Position numbers and translations under genes: made by a program
The notes under the pieces: model-generated
What the model saw: the letters and a program-made list of their open reading frames with translations, nothing else
What the model was told of the DNA's origin: nothing
The model's database searches: none
In this document: positions 1 through 6,458 of the stretch, one piece after another
Numbering within the stretch: the stretch's first letter is position 1
Layout of the letters: each line of letters starts with the position of its first letter
Assembly (NCBI GenBank): GCA_023430425.1
Contig: JAEZAR010000320.1
Coordinates: 1 to 8,679, forward strand
Source: Actinomycetes bacterium
Lineage (GTDB): Bacteria > Actinomycetota > Actinomycetes > Actinomycetales > Cellulomonadaceae
Length of the DNA stretch: 8,679 nucleotides
Reading direction: 5' to 3'

Positions 1-20
1 GGCGGGACGTGCGGGCGGCG

Positions 21-30
21 GCGGGCCCGC
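21..30. repeat. 10-bp palindrome after the YbaK gene
   Basis: GCGGGCCCGC (21-30) is a perfect palindrome 8 bp beyond the YbaK stop, inside the only 38 bases seen on that side. It has no loop and no T-tract, so it is at best weak evidence of a terminator and may be chance in this base composition. Confidence 0.25.
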
Positions 31-38
31 GCCTCCGG

Positions 39-530
39 TCAGCCGCGCGCGATGTCGGCGACCGTGGCGGCGGTCAGCGCGATGAGGTCGGCCGGCGTCA
101 GGCCCACGTCCATGCCGCGCCGGCCACCGGAGACGTAGACGGTGTCGAACAGCTCCACCGTCTCGTCGACGACGGTGGGGTGCGGCGTCTTCTGGCCGAG
201 CGGGGAGATGCCGCCGACGACGTAGCCGGTCGCCCGTTCGGCGTCGGCCGGCCGCGCCATCGTGGCACGCTTGCCGCCCGCGGCGGCGGCGAGGGCCTTG
301 AGGTCGAGGGTCGTCGTGACGGGGACGACCGCCACGACGAGGCGGCCGTCCACGTCCGCGAGGAGCGTCTTGAGGACCTGCTCGGGCGGGAGGCCCAGCG
401 CCTCGGCGGCCTCGAGCCCGTAGCCGGCGGGCGTGGCGGGGTCGTGGTCGTAGGTGTGCACGGTGTGCGGGACGCCGGCGCGGGTGAGGGCGACCAGTGC
501 CGGGGTGCCGGAGGGGGCGTGCTTGGCCAC
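39..530 (-). CDS. ybaK: YbaK/EbsC-family aminoacyl-tRNA deacylase (Cys-tRNA(Pro) deacylase-like)
   Basis: A 163-residue protein of the YbaK/ProX editing-domain family. Members are free-standing cytoplasmic hydrolases that remove wrongly attached amino acids from tRNA, typically Cys from tRNA(Pro). The length matches the single-domain family (about 155-165 residues). Visible hallmarks are the conserved lysine in QVLKTLL (K54), the strand LVVAVVPVTTTLDLKAL (64-80), the GGISPLG loop (106-112) followed by QKTPHPTVVDE, and the C-terminal RGMDVGLTPADLI segment. The start is GTG at 528-530. It has no Shine-Dalgarno but a TACCCT hexamer 6 nt upstream, suggesting a leaderless message. The gene lies 24 bp downstream of the helicase on the same strand, so it may be transcribed both by read-through and from its own promoter. 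The family assignment is strong; the substrate (Cys-tRNA(Pro) versus another mischarged tRNA) is inferred from family knowledge only. Confidence 0.9.
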   Translation of the reverse strand: MAKHAPSGTPALVALTRAGVPHTVHTYDHDPATPAGYGLEAAEALGLPPEQVLKTLLADVDGRLVVAVVPVTTTLDLKALAAAAGGKRATMARPADAERATGYVVGGISPLGQKTPHPTVVDETVELFDTVYVSGGRRGMDVGLTPADLIALTAATVADIARG

Positions 531-542
531 GGGGAGAGGGTA
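531..542 (-). promoter_or_regulatory. Putative -10 element and leaderless start of the YbaK-family gene
   Basis: On the minus strand, TACCCT (542 to 537) fits the actinobacterial -10 consensus TANNNT. It is followed by exactly 6 nt (ctcccc) and then the GTG start. Transcription starting about 7 nt after the hexamer would begin on the GTG itself. No purine-rich Shine-Dalgarno sits in the gap and no clear -35 is visible. The element lies in the 24-bp spacer after the helicase stop codon. Confidence 0.5.
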
Positions 543-554
543 CGGCCGTCGTGG

Positions 555-3137
555 TCAGTCCAGGCGCCCCGCCGCCGTGACCGCGACGACCGCCTCGCCG
601 GCCTCGTCGCTCGCCCCCAGGTCGACGAGGGCGTCGATGCGCCAGTCGTGGTCGCCGGCGGGGTCGTCCAGGAGCTGGCGCACCGACCACCGGCCGGGGC
701 CGGGCGGGGTGCCGGGGGCGCCCTCCGTGACAAGGAGCAGCGCGGGACCCCGGGCGTCCGGCCCGGTGCCGAGCTCGTCGTGCTCGTCGAAGTACGGGTC
801 GAGCGCGTCGCGCCAGCGGTCCGCGGTCCAGGGCACGCCGTCGGCGTCCACGTCCCCGAGCGCGCCGAGCCCGTGCCAGTCCTCGCGGGCCGCGAGCTGG
901 ACGCGCCGGAACATCGCGTTGCGCACCATGACCCGGAACGCGCGGACGTTGCCGGTCAGGCGCGGGGGTGCCGCCTCGACCCGGTCGGACGCGCCGGACC
1001 CGGCGCCGTCCTGCAGGCGCTCCCACTCGTCGAGCAGGCTCGCGTCGACCCCGCGGACGACCTCGCCGAGCCACTCCACGACGTCGGTGAGCTCGCCGTC
1101 CCGGCGCTCCGGCGGCACGGTCTGCCGCAGGGCCCGGTACGCGTCCGCCAGGTAGCGCAGCAGCACGCCCTCGGCGCGCTCGAGCCCGTACTGGGAGACG
1201 TACTCGGTGAAGGTGCTCGCCCGCTCGACCATGTCGCGGACCACCGACTTCGGCGACGGCACGTGGTCCAGCACCCACGGGTTGGTGCGCCGGTACACCG
1301 CGAACGCGCCCTCGAGCGCCTCCGCGAGCGGTCGCGGGTACGTGACGTCCTCGAGCAGCGCCATCCGCTCGTCGTACTCGTAGCCCTCGGCCTTGAATGC
1401 CGCGACCGCCTCCCCACGGGCGCGCTTCTCCTGGGCGACGAGCACGGACCGGGGGTCGTCCAGGGTGGACTCGATGACCGAGACGACGTCGAGCGCGTAC
1501 GTGGGCTCGGCGGGGTCGAGCATGTCCAGCGCCGCGAGCGCGAACGGCGACAGGGGCTGGTTGAGCGCGAACTCCTCGGGCAGCGCGACGGCCAGCCGGA
1601 CCGTCCAGCGTCCTCGGCCGTCGGGGCCGGTCCGGCGCACCCTGTCGACGACGCCGGCCTCGCGCAGCGAACGGTAGACGCGGACCGCCTGGCGCACGTG
1701 GCGTCCGCGCGCCGCCGGCGGCTCGTGGTTGTCCGTGAGCAGGCGCGTCATCGCCTCCACGGGGTCCCCGGACGGTCGGGCGAGCACGTTGAGCACCATC
1801 GCGTGGCTGACGGAGAACTGGGAGGTGAGCGGCTCGGGCGGGGCGTCGCGCAGCCGTTCGAAGGTGCTCTCGGTCCAGTTCACCTGACCCGCCGGAGCGG
1901 CCTTGCGGACGATCTTGCGGACCTTCTTGGGGTCGTCGCCCGCACGGGCGAGCGCCCGGCGGTTCTCGATGACGTGCTCCGGGGCCATGACGACGACGTC
2001 GCCCTGGGTGTCGAAGCCCGCACGGCCCGCGCGACCGGCGATCTGGTGGAACTCCCGCGCCGTGAGGTGGCGCATGCGGGCGCCGTCGTACTTCACCAGG
2101 GACGTCAGGACGACGGTGCGGATCGGCACGTTGATGCCCACGCCGAGGGTGTCGGTCCCGCAGACCACGGTGAGCAGGCCGCGCTGGGTGAGTCGCTCCA
2201 CGAGCCTGCGGTACCGGGGCAGCATCCCCGCGTGGTGCACGCCGACGCCGTGCAGGAGGAACCGGCGCAGCGTCCGCCCGAAGCCCGTCCCGAAGCGGAA
2301 GTCCGCCAGCTCGGCCGCGACGGCGTCGCGGGCGGCCCGGGTGGCGACCGGGGTCGACGTGAGGGCCTGGGCCCGCTCGACGGCGTCGCGCTGGGTGAAG
2401 TGGACGAGGTACACGGGCGCCCGGCCACCCTCCACGAGGCGTTCGACCACCTCGTGCAGCGGGTCGACGGCGTAGGAGTAGCCCAGCGGCACCGGCCGCT
2501 GGGTGCCCGTCACCGCGGCGACCGCCCGGCCCGTGCGGCGCCCCAGGTCCTCGACGAAGAACGCGACGTCCCCGAGGGTCGCGGACATGAGCACGAACTG
2601 GGTGCTCGTGAGCTCCAGCAGCGGGACCTGCCACGCCCAGCCGCGCTGCGGGTCGGCGTAGTAGTGGAACTCGTCCATGACGACCAGCCCGATGTCGTCC
2701 GCACCGGGCACGGCGGGGTCGTCCGGGTGGCCGGGGGGCAGGCCGCCCGTCCGCAGCGCGATGTTCGCGAGGATCTCCGCGGTGCAGCAGATGATCGGCG
2801 CCGTGGCGTTGACGGCCGAGTCGCCAGTCAGGAGCCCGACGTTCTCCGCACCGAAGATCCGCGCGAGGTCGAAGAACTTCTCGTTGACCAGCGCCTTGAT
2901 CGGCGCCGTGTAGAAGCTGCGCGTGCCCCGGGCCAGGGCGGCCAGGTGTCCCGCCACGGCCACGAGCGACTTCCCGCTGCCGGTCGGGGTCGAGAGGATC
3001 ACGTGCGCGCCGCTGACCAGCTCCATGACCGCCTCGTCCTGCGCGGGGTAGAGCGAGAAGCCCTCGCCGGTCGCCCAGTCGACGAAGGCGTCGTAGAGGG
3101 CGTCCGGCTCGGCGGAGGCGGCGACGAGGGGCATCAC
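555..3137 (-). CDS. DEAD/DEAH-box (Ski2/Mtr4-like) RNA helicase with C-terminal DUF3516-type region
   Basis: An 860-residue superfamily 2 helicase. In order: Walker A TPTGSGKS (50-57), motif Ia TAPIKAL (77-83), Walker B DEFH (155-158), motif III SAT (185-187), a HHAGMLPRYR segment (301-310), motif V around GTDTLGVGINVP (327-338), and motif VI QIAGRAGRAG (365-374). The DEFH box and the HHAGMLP and GINVP signatures are those of Ski2-like helicases, which unwind RNA with ATP. The remaining roughly 450 residues match my recollection of the actinobacterial DUF3516 extension, whose role is not established. The start is GTG at 3135-3137 or the adjacent ATG at 3132-3134; a GGGAGG ribosome site lies 7 or 10 nt upstream respectively. 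No signal peptide is seen, so the protein is presumably cytoplasmic. It is divergent from rnhA and upstream of the YbaK gene. RNA processing or decay is the likely role, and the exact substrate is unknown. Confidence 0.93.
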   Translation of the reverse strand: MMPLVAASAEPDALYDAFVDWATGEGFSLYPAQDEAVMELVSGAHVILSTPTGSGKSLVAVAGHLAALARGTRSFYTAPIKALVNEKFFDLARIFGAENVGLLTGDSAVNATAPIICCTAEILANIALRTGGLPPGHPDDPAVPGADDIGLVVMDEFHYYADPQRGWAWQVPLLELTSTQFVLMSATLGDVAFFVEDLGRRTGRAVAAVTGTQRPVPLGYSYAVDPLHEVVERLVEGGRAPVYLVHFTQRDAVERAQALTSTPVATRAARDAVAAELADFRFGTGFGRTLRRFLLHGVGVHHAGMLPRYRRLVERLTQRGLLTVVCGTDTLGVGINVPIRTVVLTSLVKYDGARMRHLTAREFHQIAGRAGRAGFDTQGDVVVMAPEHVIENRRALARAGDDPKKVRKIVRKAAPAGQVNWTESTFERLRDAPPEPLTSQFSVSHAMVLNVLARPSGDPVEAMTRLLTDNHEPPAARGRHVRQAVRVYRSLREAGVVDRVRRTGPDGRGRWTVRLAVALPEEFALNQPLSPFALAALDMLDPAEPTYALDVVSVIESTLDDPRSVLVAQEKRARGEAVAAFKAEGYEYDERMALLEDVTYPRPLAEALEGAFAVYRRTNPWVLDHVPSPKSVVRDMVERASTFTEYVSQYGLERAEGVLLRYLADAYRALRQTVPPERRDGELTDVVEWLGEVVRGVDASLLDEWERLQDGAGSGASDRVEAAPPRLTGNVRAFRVMVRNAMFRRVQLAAREDWHGLGALGDVDADGVPWTADRWRDALDPYFDEHDELGTGPDARGPALLLVTEGAPGTPPGPGRWSVRQLLDDPAGDHDWRIDALVDLGASDEAGEAVVAVTAAGRLD

Positions 3138-3144
3138 CGCCCAT

Positions 3145-3150
3145 CCTCCC
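3145..3150 (-). promoter_or_regulatory. Shine-Dalgarno site of the helicase gene
   Basis: GGGAGG on the minus strand (plus-strand cctccc) sits 7 nt before GTG 3137 and 10 nt before ATG 3134. It is the clearest ribosome-binding site I found in the window and contrasts with the neighbouring genes, which lack one. I could not find a TANNNT element for this gene in the 49-bp gap or the first 50 bp of rnhA, so its promoter position remains unknown. Confidence 0.6.
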
Positions 3151-3174
3151 AGGGATGCGGCGGGCGCCGGGCCC

Positions 3175-3186
3175 TAGGCTCGCGAC
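3175..3186 (+). promoter_or_regulatory. Putative -10 element and leaderless start of rnhA
   Basis: TAGGCT (3175-3180) fits TANNNT and is followed by 6 nt (cgcgac) and then the GTG start at 3187. There is no Shine-Dalgarno between them, so the transcript probably begins at or next to the start codon. No recognisable -35 lies 16-18 nt upstream. Confidence 0.55.
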
Positions 3187-3669
3187 GTGGAGAGCCGCCG
3201 CACCGTCGAGATGTGGACGGACGGCGCCTGCAAGGGGAACCCGGGGCCCGGCGGGTGGGGCGCGCTGCTGCGCTGGGGCGGCCACGAGCGGGAGGTGTGC
3301 GGGGGGGAGGTCGCCACGACCAACAACCGGATGGAGCTCACCGCCGTGATCGAGGGCCTGCGCGTCCTGAACCGCCCGTGCGTCGTGCGCCTGCACGTCG
3401 ACTCGACGTACGTGATGCACGGGATCACGAGGTGGCTGGCGGGGTGGCAGCGCAACGGGTGGCTCACCAAGGAGCGCCGGCCCGTGAAGAACGCCGAGCT
3501 CTGGCGCGCGCTCGACGCCGAGCTGGGGCGCCACGACGTGACCTGGGTGTGGGTCAAGGGCCATGCGGGCGACCCCGGCAACGAGCGGGCCGACCGGCTC
3601 GCCAACGAGGGGGTCCGGCTCGCCCTCGACGCCGCGCGGATGACCGCTGGTCGAGACACCTCGTCTTGA
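3187..3669 (+). CDS. rnhA: Ribonuclease HI
   Basis: A 160-residue type 1 RNase H, which cleaves the RNA strand of RNA:DNA hybrids (R-loops, replication primers, misinserted ribonucleotide tracts) using two Mg ions. All catalytic residues of the bacterial family can be placed: D12 in [16 protein letters not shown]50 in [10 protein letters not shown]72 in HVDSTYV, H126 in VKGHAG, and D136 in NERADRLAN. The basic handle region with [16 protein letters not shown] (87-102) is also present, as in E. coli-type enzymes. The length is normal for the single-domain family. The GTG start sits directly after a TAGGCT hexamer, giving a probable leaderless message. The gene is divergent from the RNA helicase, and the methyltransferase follows 38 bp downstream on the same strand. 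The identification is secure. Confidence 0.96.
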   Translation: MESRRTVEMWTDGACKGNPGPGGWGALLRWGGHEREVCGGEVATTNNRMELTAVIEGLRVLNRPCVVRLHVDSTYVMHGITRWLAGWQRNGWLTKERRPVKNAELWRALDAELGRHDVTWVWVKGHAGDPGNERADRLANEGVRLALDAARMTAGRDTSS

Positions 3670-3677
3670 TTCTTGAT
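3664..3677 (+). repeat. Tandem 7-bp direct repeat across the rnhA stop
   Basis: TCTTGAT occurs twice back to back (3664-3670 and 3671-3677), spanning the rnhA TGA. With the following bases it is the most AT-rich short stretch in the window. The second copy contributes a TTGATA (3673-3678) that resembles a -35 box; see the findings. Confidence 0.6.
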
Positions 3678-3707
3678 ACGTCGGCGCACCTCTGGGTGAC
3701 TGGACGC

Positions 3708-4505
3708 ATGTCCGACGTCTACACGCACGGCCACCACGCCGCGGTCCTGCGCTCGCACACCTGGCGCACCGTGGCGAACTCCGCCGCCTATCTCGAGCCC
3801 CACCTGCGGCCGGGTGACTCGCTGCTCGACGTCGGGTGCGGCCCTGGCACGCTCACGGTGGACCTCGCCCGGCGGGTCGCCCCCGGCCCGGTGCTGGGGG
3901 TCGACGCCGCGGACGGGGTCCTCGACCGGGCCCGCCGGCACGCGGCCGAGGCGGGGGTGGCTGTCGAGTTCGCCGTCGGCGACGTCTACCACCTGGACCT
4001 GCCCGACGACTCCTTCGACGTCGTCCACGCGCACCAGGTGCTCCAGCACCTGTCGGACCCGGTGCGCGCGCTGCGGGAGATTCGTCGTGTCGCCCGGCCC
4101 GGCGGGCTCGTGGCCGTCCGCGACAGCGACTACGGCGCCTTCACCTGGTTCCCGGCCTCGCCCGGGCTCGACGAGTGGCGTCACCTGTACCGGGAGGTCA
4201 CGCTCGCCAACCGGGCGGAGTGCGACGCCGGGCGCCGTCTGCTCTCGTGGGTGCGCGCTGCCGGGTTCACCGACGTCGCCCCGAGCGGGTCCGCCTGGTG
4301 CTTCGCCACGCCGGAGGACCGCACGTGGTGGGCGTCGCTGTGGGCGGAGCGGACGCTGCACTCCGACTTCGGGCGGCAGGCCCGCGACCGCGGGCTCGCC
4401 GACGACGTCGCCCTCGAGGCGGTGCACGACGCCTGGCTCGCGTGGGGCGACGAGCCGGACGGCTGGTTCCTCGTCCCGCACGGCGAGGTCATCGCGCGGG
4501 CGTGA
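3708..4505 (+). CDS. Class I SAM-dependent methyltransferase (Methyltransf_11/UbiE-like)
   Basis: A 265-residue protein with a Rossmann-fold methyltransferase domain in its N-terminal two thirds. Motif I is LLDVGCGPGT (39-48), the SAM-ribose acidic residue is D66 in GVDAADG, followed by a VGDVYHLDLPDDSFDVVHAHQ stretch (post-II and motif II), and then a VARPGGLVAV strand (motif III). The C-terminal third is rich in Trp and acidic residues (TWWASLWAERT, AWLAWGDEPDGWF) and probably forms the substrate lid. No signal or membrane segment is seen. The substrate is not predictable from sequence. The start chosen is ATG 3708; an in-frame GTG at 3696 would add four residues. No good Shine-Dalgarno is present, and the gene may be co-transcribed with rnhA, whose stop lies 38 bp upstream. 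The frame stays open far upstream only because of base composition. The 3' end overlaps the convergent membrane-protein gene by 17 bp. Confidence 0.88.
   Translation: MSDVYTHGHHAAVLRSHTWRTVANSAAYLEPHLRPGDSLLDVGCGPGTLTVDLARRVAPGPVLGVDAADGVLDRARRHAAEAGVAVEFAVGDVYHLDLPDDSFDVVHAHQVLQHLSDPVRALREIRRVARPGGLVAVRDSDYGAFTWFPASPGLDEWRHLYREVTLANRAECDAGRRLLSWVRAAGFTDVAPSGSAWCFATPEDRTWWASLWAERTLHSDFGRQARDRGLADDVALEAVHDAWLAWGDEPDGWFLVPHGEVIARA
4489..4505. other. 17-bp convergent gene overlap
   Basis: The methyltransferase stop (4503-4505, plus) and the membrane-protein stop (4489-4491, minus) cross, so the two genes share 17 bp at their 3' ends. No intergenic space exists for a conventional terminator, so any terminator must lie inside coding sequence. 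A CCGCC...GGCGG-like G/C inverted pair sits just past the methyltransferase stop (about 4506-4525) but has no T-tract. Confidence 0.85.
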
Positions 4506-5523
4506 CCGCCGCCGGGGCGGGGCGGGGGGCCACGGCGTCCGCCACCGCCGTCGACACCGTGTGCAGCAGCCGCTCGAGCGGCCCACGGCCCAGGGTGAGC
4601 CGCCACGCCGTCGCCGCGACGAGCGTGACCAGCGCGAAGCCGACCAGGACGGGCCAGGTCGGCTCGAAGACGACGCGGCGGCCGAGCAGCGCGATCGCGA
4701 CCACCTGACCGGAGTACGCGGTCAGGGCCAGCGCCCCCGTCGCGGCGAGCGGGGTCAGGACGCGGGGACGGCGGGCACCCACCACGAGGCACCCGGCCAG
4801 GACGACCAGGACGCTGCCGGTGTTCGCCAGCACCTCGACCCCCGAGTCGCTGTGCGGGGCGGTCGTCAGGAGCGCCCGCAGCACCGTCTGCTCGGGGGCG
4901 ACCACCCGCATGGCCAGGGCGTTGGTCGTGTGGCCCACCGCCGCGGCGGCCAGGCCCCACACGGCGAGGCGGCCCGGCGTCGTCGGGCACCCGAGCACCC
5001 GGCCCACCGCGAGCCCGACGAGCAGGTACGCGATCCACACGAGCGGCGGGTAGTACTCGCTCCACAGGAAGCCGGCCTCCCCGTCGACGACGTCCCGCAG
5101 CGCGAGCACGGCGGGCGGGCCCACCGCCGCCACCACGGCGGCGGTGGCCAGCAGCGTCCGGGGCCGCCACCGCAGCGCGACGGTGAGCATCGCGAACATC
5201 ACCGCGTACGCGGGCAGGATCACGACGACCGGGGTGCCGAGCGCCGCCAGGACGAACCCCAGGGGGGCGAGCACCGCGGCGCGCGCGAGGACCCGGACCC
5301 GGGCACGGGTGAGGCGGTCGTCCTCGGGTCCCCGGCTGAGCAGGGCGGCGGAGACCCCGGCGAGGAGCGCGAAGCCCGCGGCCGAGCGCCCGTCGAACGC
5401 CTCGAGCCAGCTGCTGCCGTTCGGCAGCCGCGCGGCGTCGTCCGGGCCGACGTGGGCGACGAGCATCCCGAGCACCGCCAGGCCGCGGGCGACGTCGACG
5501 CCCACCACCCGGTCCGTGCCCAC
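4489..5523 (-). CDS. Polytopic membrane protein, DUF418/DUF1624 (heparan-alpha-glucosaminide N-acetyltransferase-like) group
   Basis: A 344-residue integral membrane protein. The N terminus has the signature GVDVARGLAVLGMLVAHVG (8-26), with H24 at the place of the conserved histidine in this acyltransferase-like superfamily, then FDGRSAAGFALLAGVSAALLS (43-63). About ten hydrophobic segments follow, ending with ALALTAYSGQVVAIALLG and a last helix before an Ala/Pro-rich tail. Relatives (HGSNAT/YeiB type) are thought to move acyl groups across membranes, but most bacterial members are uncharacterised and the substrate here is unknown. I place the start at GTG 5521-5523. It lies just before the conserved motif, is preceded by TACGCT with a 6-nt gap, and avoids overlap with the divergent FAH gene. 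The longer open frame to 5622 (including an ATG at 5568) would run into that gene and adds unconserved-looking residues. The gene is convergent with the methyltransferase. Confidence 0.82.
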   Translation of the reverse strand: MGTDRVVGVDVARGLAVLGMLVAHVGPDDAARLPNGSSWLEAFDGRSAAGFALLAGVSAALLSRGPEDDRLTRARVRVLARAAVLAPLGFVLAALGTPVVVILPAYAVMFAMLTVALRWRPRTLLATAAVVAAVGPPAVLALRDVVDGEAGFLWSEYYPPLVWIAYLLVGLAVGRVLGCPTTPGRLAVWGLAAAAVGHTTNALAMRVVAPEQTVLRALLTTAPHSDSGVEVLANTGSVLVVLAGCLVVGARRPRVLTPLAATGALALTAYSGQVVAIALLGRRVVFEPTWPVLVGFALVTLVAATAWRLTLGRGPLERLLHTVSTAVADAVAPRPAPAAVTPAR

Positions 5524-5535
5524 CGGGGCAGCGTA
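5524..5535 (-). promoter_or_regulatory. Putative -10 element and leaderless start of the membrane-protein gene
   Basis: On the minus strand, TACGCT (5535 to 5530) matches TANNNT. It is followed by 6 nt (gccccg) and the GTG start at 5523, with no Shine-Dalgarno. This spacing supports choosing GTG 5523 over upstream starts. No convincing -35 is visible. Confidence 0.5.
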
Positions 5536-5548
5536 GGCCGGGGGCGTG

Positions 5549-5560
5549 GACAATGGGCGG
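5549..5560 (+). promoter_or_regulatory. Putative -10 element and leaderless start of the FAH-family gene
   Basis: GACAAT (5549-5554) differs from TACAAT only at the first base and is followed by 6 nt (gggcgg) and GTG 5561. The upstream in-frame GTG at 5546 overlaps the beginning of this element. Starting there would add MDNGR before the family-typical N terminus MRIARF, so 5561 is preferred. The gggcgg could act as a weak ribosome site only with zero spacing, which is implausible. Confidence 0.45.
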
Positions 5561-6331
5561 GTGCGCATCGCCAGGTTCACCACCGGGGACGACCCCCGCT
5601 TCGCGCTCGTCGAGGACGACACGCTCGTCGTCGTCTCGGGCGACCCCCTCTACATGGCCGTCCAGCCGACCGGCGAACGCGTGCCGCTGGACCGGGACGA
5701 CGTCCGGCTCCTCGCGCCGGTGATCCCGCGCTCCAAGGTGGTCGGCGTCGGCCGCAACTACGCCGACCACGCCCGCGAGATGGGCAACGAGGTTCCGACG
5801 ACGCCGATGATCTTCCTCAAGCCGAACACCGCGGTGATCGGCCCGGACGACCCCATCGTGCTCCCGAGCTGGTCCGAGGAGGTCCACTACGAGGCGGAGC
5901 TCGCGGTCGTCATCGGCAAGGTGACGCGGGACGTCGCCCCCGAGCGCGCCCTCGAGCGGGTCTTCGGGTTCACCGTCGCCAACGACGTCACGGCGCGCGA
6001 CGTCCAGCGGGCGGAGCAGCTGTGGACCCGCGCGAAGGGCTTCGACGGGTCGTGCCCCCTCGGCCCGTGGATCGTCCCGGGGCTCGACGTCGACGACCTG
6101 CGCCTGACCTGCCGCGTCAACGGCGAGACCCGGCAGGACGGCCGGACCGCCGACCTGGTGCACGGCGTCGCGGAGCTGGTGTCGTTCATCTCCGAGGTCT
6201 TCACGCTGCTGCCCGGGGACGTCATCCTCACCGGCACCCCGGCGGGCGTCGGCGAGGTGGTCCACGGCGACGTCGTCGAGTGCGAGGTGGAGGACATCGG
6301 CGTCCTGCGCAACCCGGTGATCAGGCGCTGA
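5561..6331 (+). CDS. Fumarylacetoacetate hydrolase (FAH) family protein
   Basis: A 256-residue cytoplasmic enzyme of the FAH superfamily, whose members cleave or isomerise 2-oxo/2-hydroxy dicarboxylic compounds with a divalent metal (acylpyruvate hydrolases, 2-hydroxyhepta-2,4-diene-1,7-dioate isomerases, oxaloacetate decarboxylases). The N-terminal small domain (about 1-55) leads into VVGVGRNYADHAREMG (60-75) and IFLKPNTAVIG (84-94). The metal-binding carboxylates are E111 and E113 in HYEAELAVVIG and D142 in ANDVTARDVQ. The C-terminal ILTGTPAGVG loop is intact. The length is typical of prokaryotic single-domain members. The start at GTG 5561 is chosen from the MRIARF N terminus and the GACAAT box. 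The gene lies 141 bp upstream of gltX on the same strand, an arrangement I recall from mycobacteria (Rv2993c-gltX). The exact reaction cannot be told from sequence. Confidence 0.92.
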   Translation: MRIARFTTGDDPRFALVEDDTLVVVSGDPLYMAVQPTGERVPLDRDDVRLLAPVIPRSKVVGVGRNYADHAREMGNEVPTTPMIFLKPNTAVIGPDDPIVLPSWSEEVHYEAELAVVIGKVTRDVAPERALERVFGFTVANDVTARDVQRAEQLWTRAKGFDGSCPLGPWIVPGLDVDDLRLTCRVNGETRQDGRTADLVHGVAELVSFISEVFTLLPGDVILTGTPAGVGEVVHGDVVECEVEDIGVLRNPVIRR

Positions 6332-6420
6332 GCGCACAGACCCCCGCGTAGTGCCGCACCCGCGCCCGCCGCACCCGCTCAGCGCCGCCCGCCGGCCGGC
6401 GACGGCTCCCACGGGACACG

Positions 6421-6454
6421 GCCGCGGGCCCGGGCCGAGGCGGCCCCTCGCGGC
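6421..6454. repeat. Imperfect inverted repeat upstream of gltX
   Basis: GCCGCG (6421-6426) pairs with CGCGGC (6449-6454), and GGCC (6427-6430) pairs with GGCC (6442-6445). This gives a 10-bp all-G/C stem with a 3-nt bulge (6446-6448) and an 11-nt loop. It ends 4 bp before the TAGGCT hexamer and covers the expected -35 position. It could be an operator, a read-through brake after the FAH gene, or chance in such G/C-rich DNA. Confidence 0.4.
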
Positions 6455-6458
6455 GCAC

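Noticed and set aside
9..3707. A continuous plus-strand open frame of over 1,200 codons running into the methyltransferase frame.
   Set aside because: It lies antisense to the YbaK and helicase genes and in another frame through rnhA. Its translation is Arg/Gly/Val-rich low complexity with no domain. Such frames are expected where third positions are almost always G or C. Only the part from 3708 is a gene.
5546..5560. An upstream GTG start for the FAH gene.
   Set aside because: It overlaps the probable -10 element and adds five residues before the family-typical MRIARF beginning.
5524..5622. A longer N terminus (33 extra residues) for the membrane protein.
   Set aside because: It would overlap the start of the divergent FAH gene, shows no hydrophobic or signal character, and bypasses the TACGCT-N6-GTG start at 5523.
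3814..6351. An 845-codon plus-strand open frame.
   Set aside because: It is out of frame with the methyltransferase and FAH genes and antisense to the membrane-protein gene. Its composition is Arg/Pro/Gly/Ser-rich with no recognisable motif, so it is a composition shadow.
4181..6412. A 743-codon minus-strand open frame.
   Set aside because: It overlaps the membrane-protein gene in another frame and is antisense to the FAH gene. The latter have clear family motifs; this frame has none.
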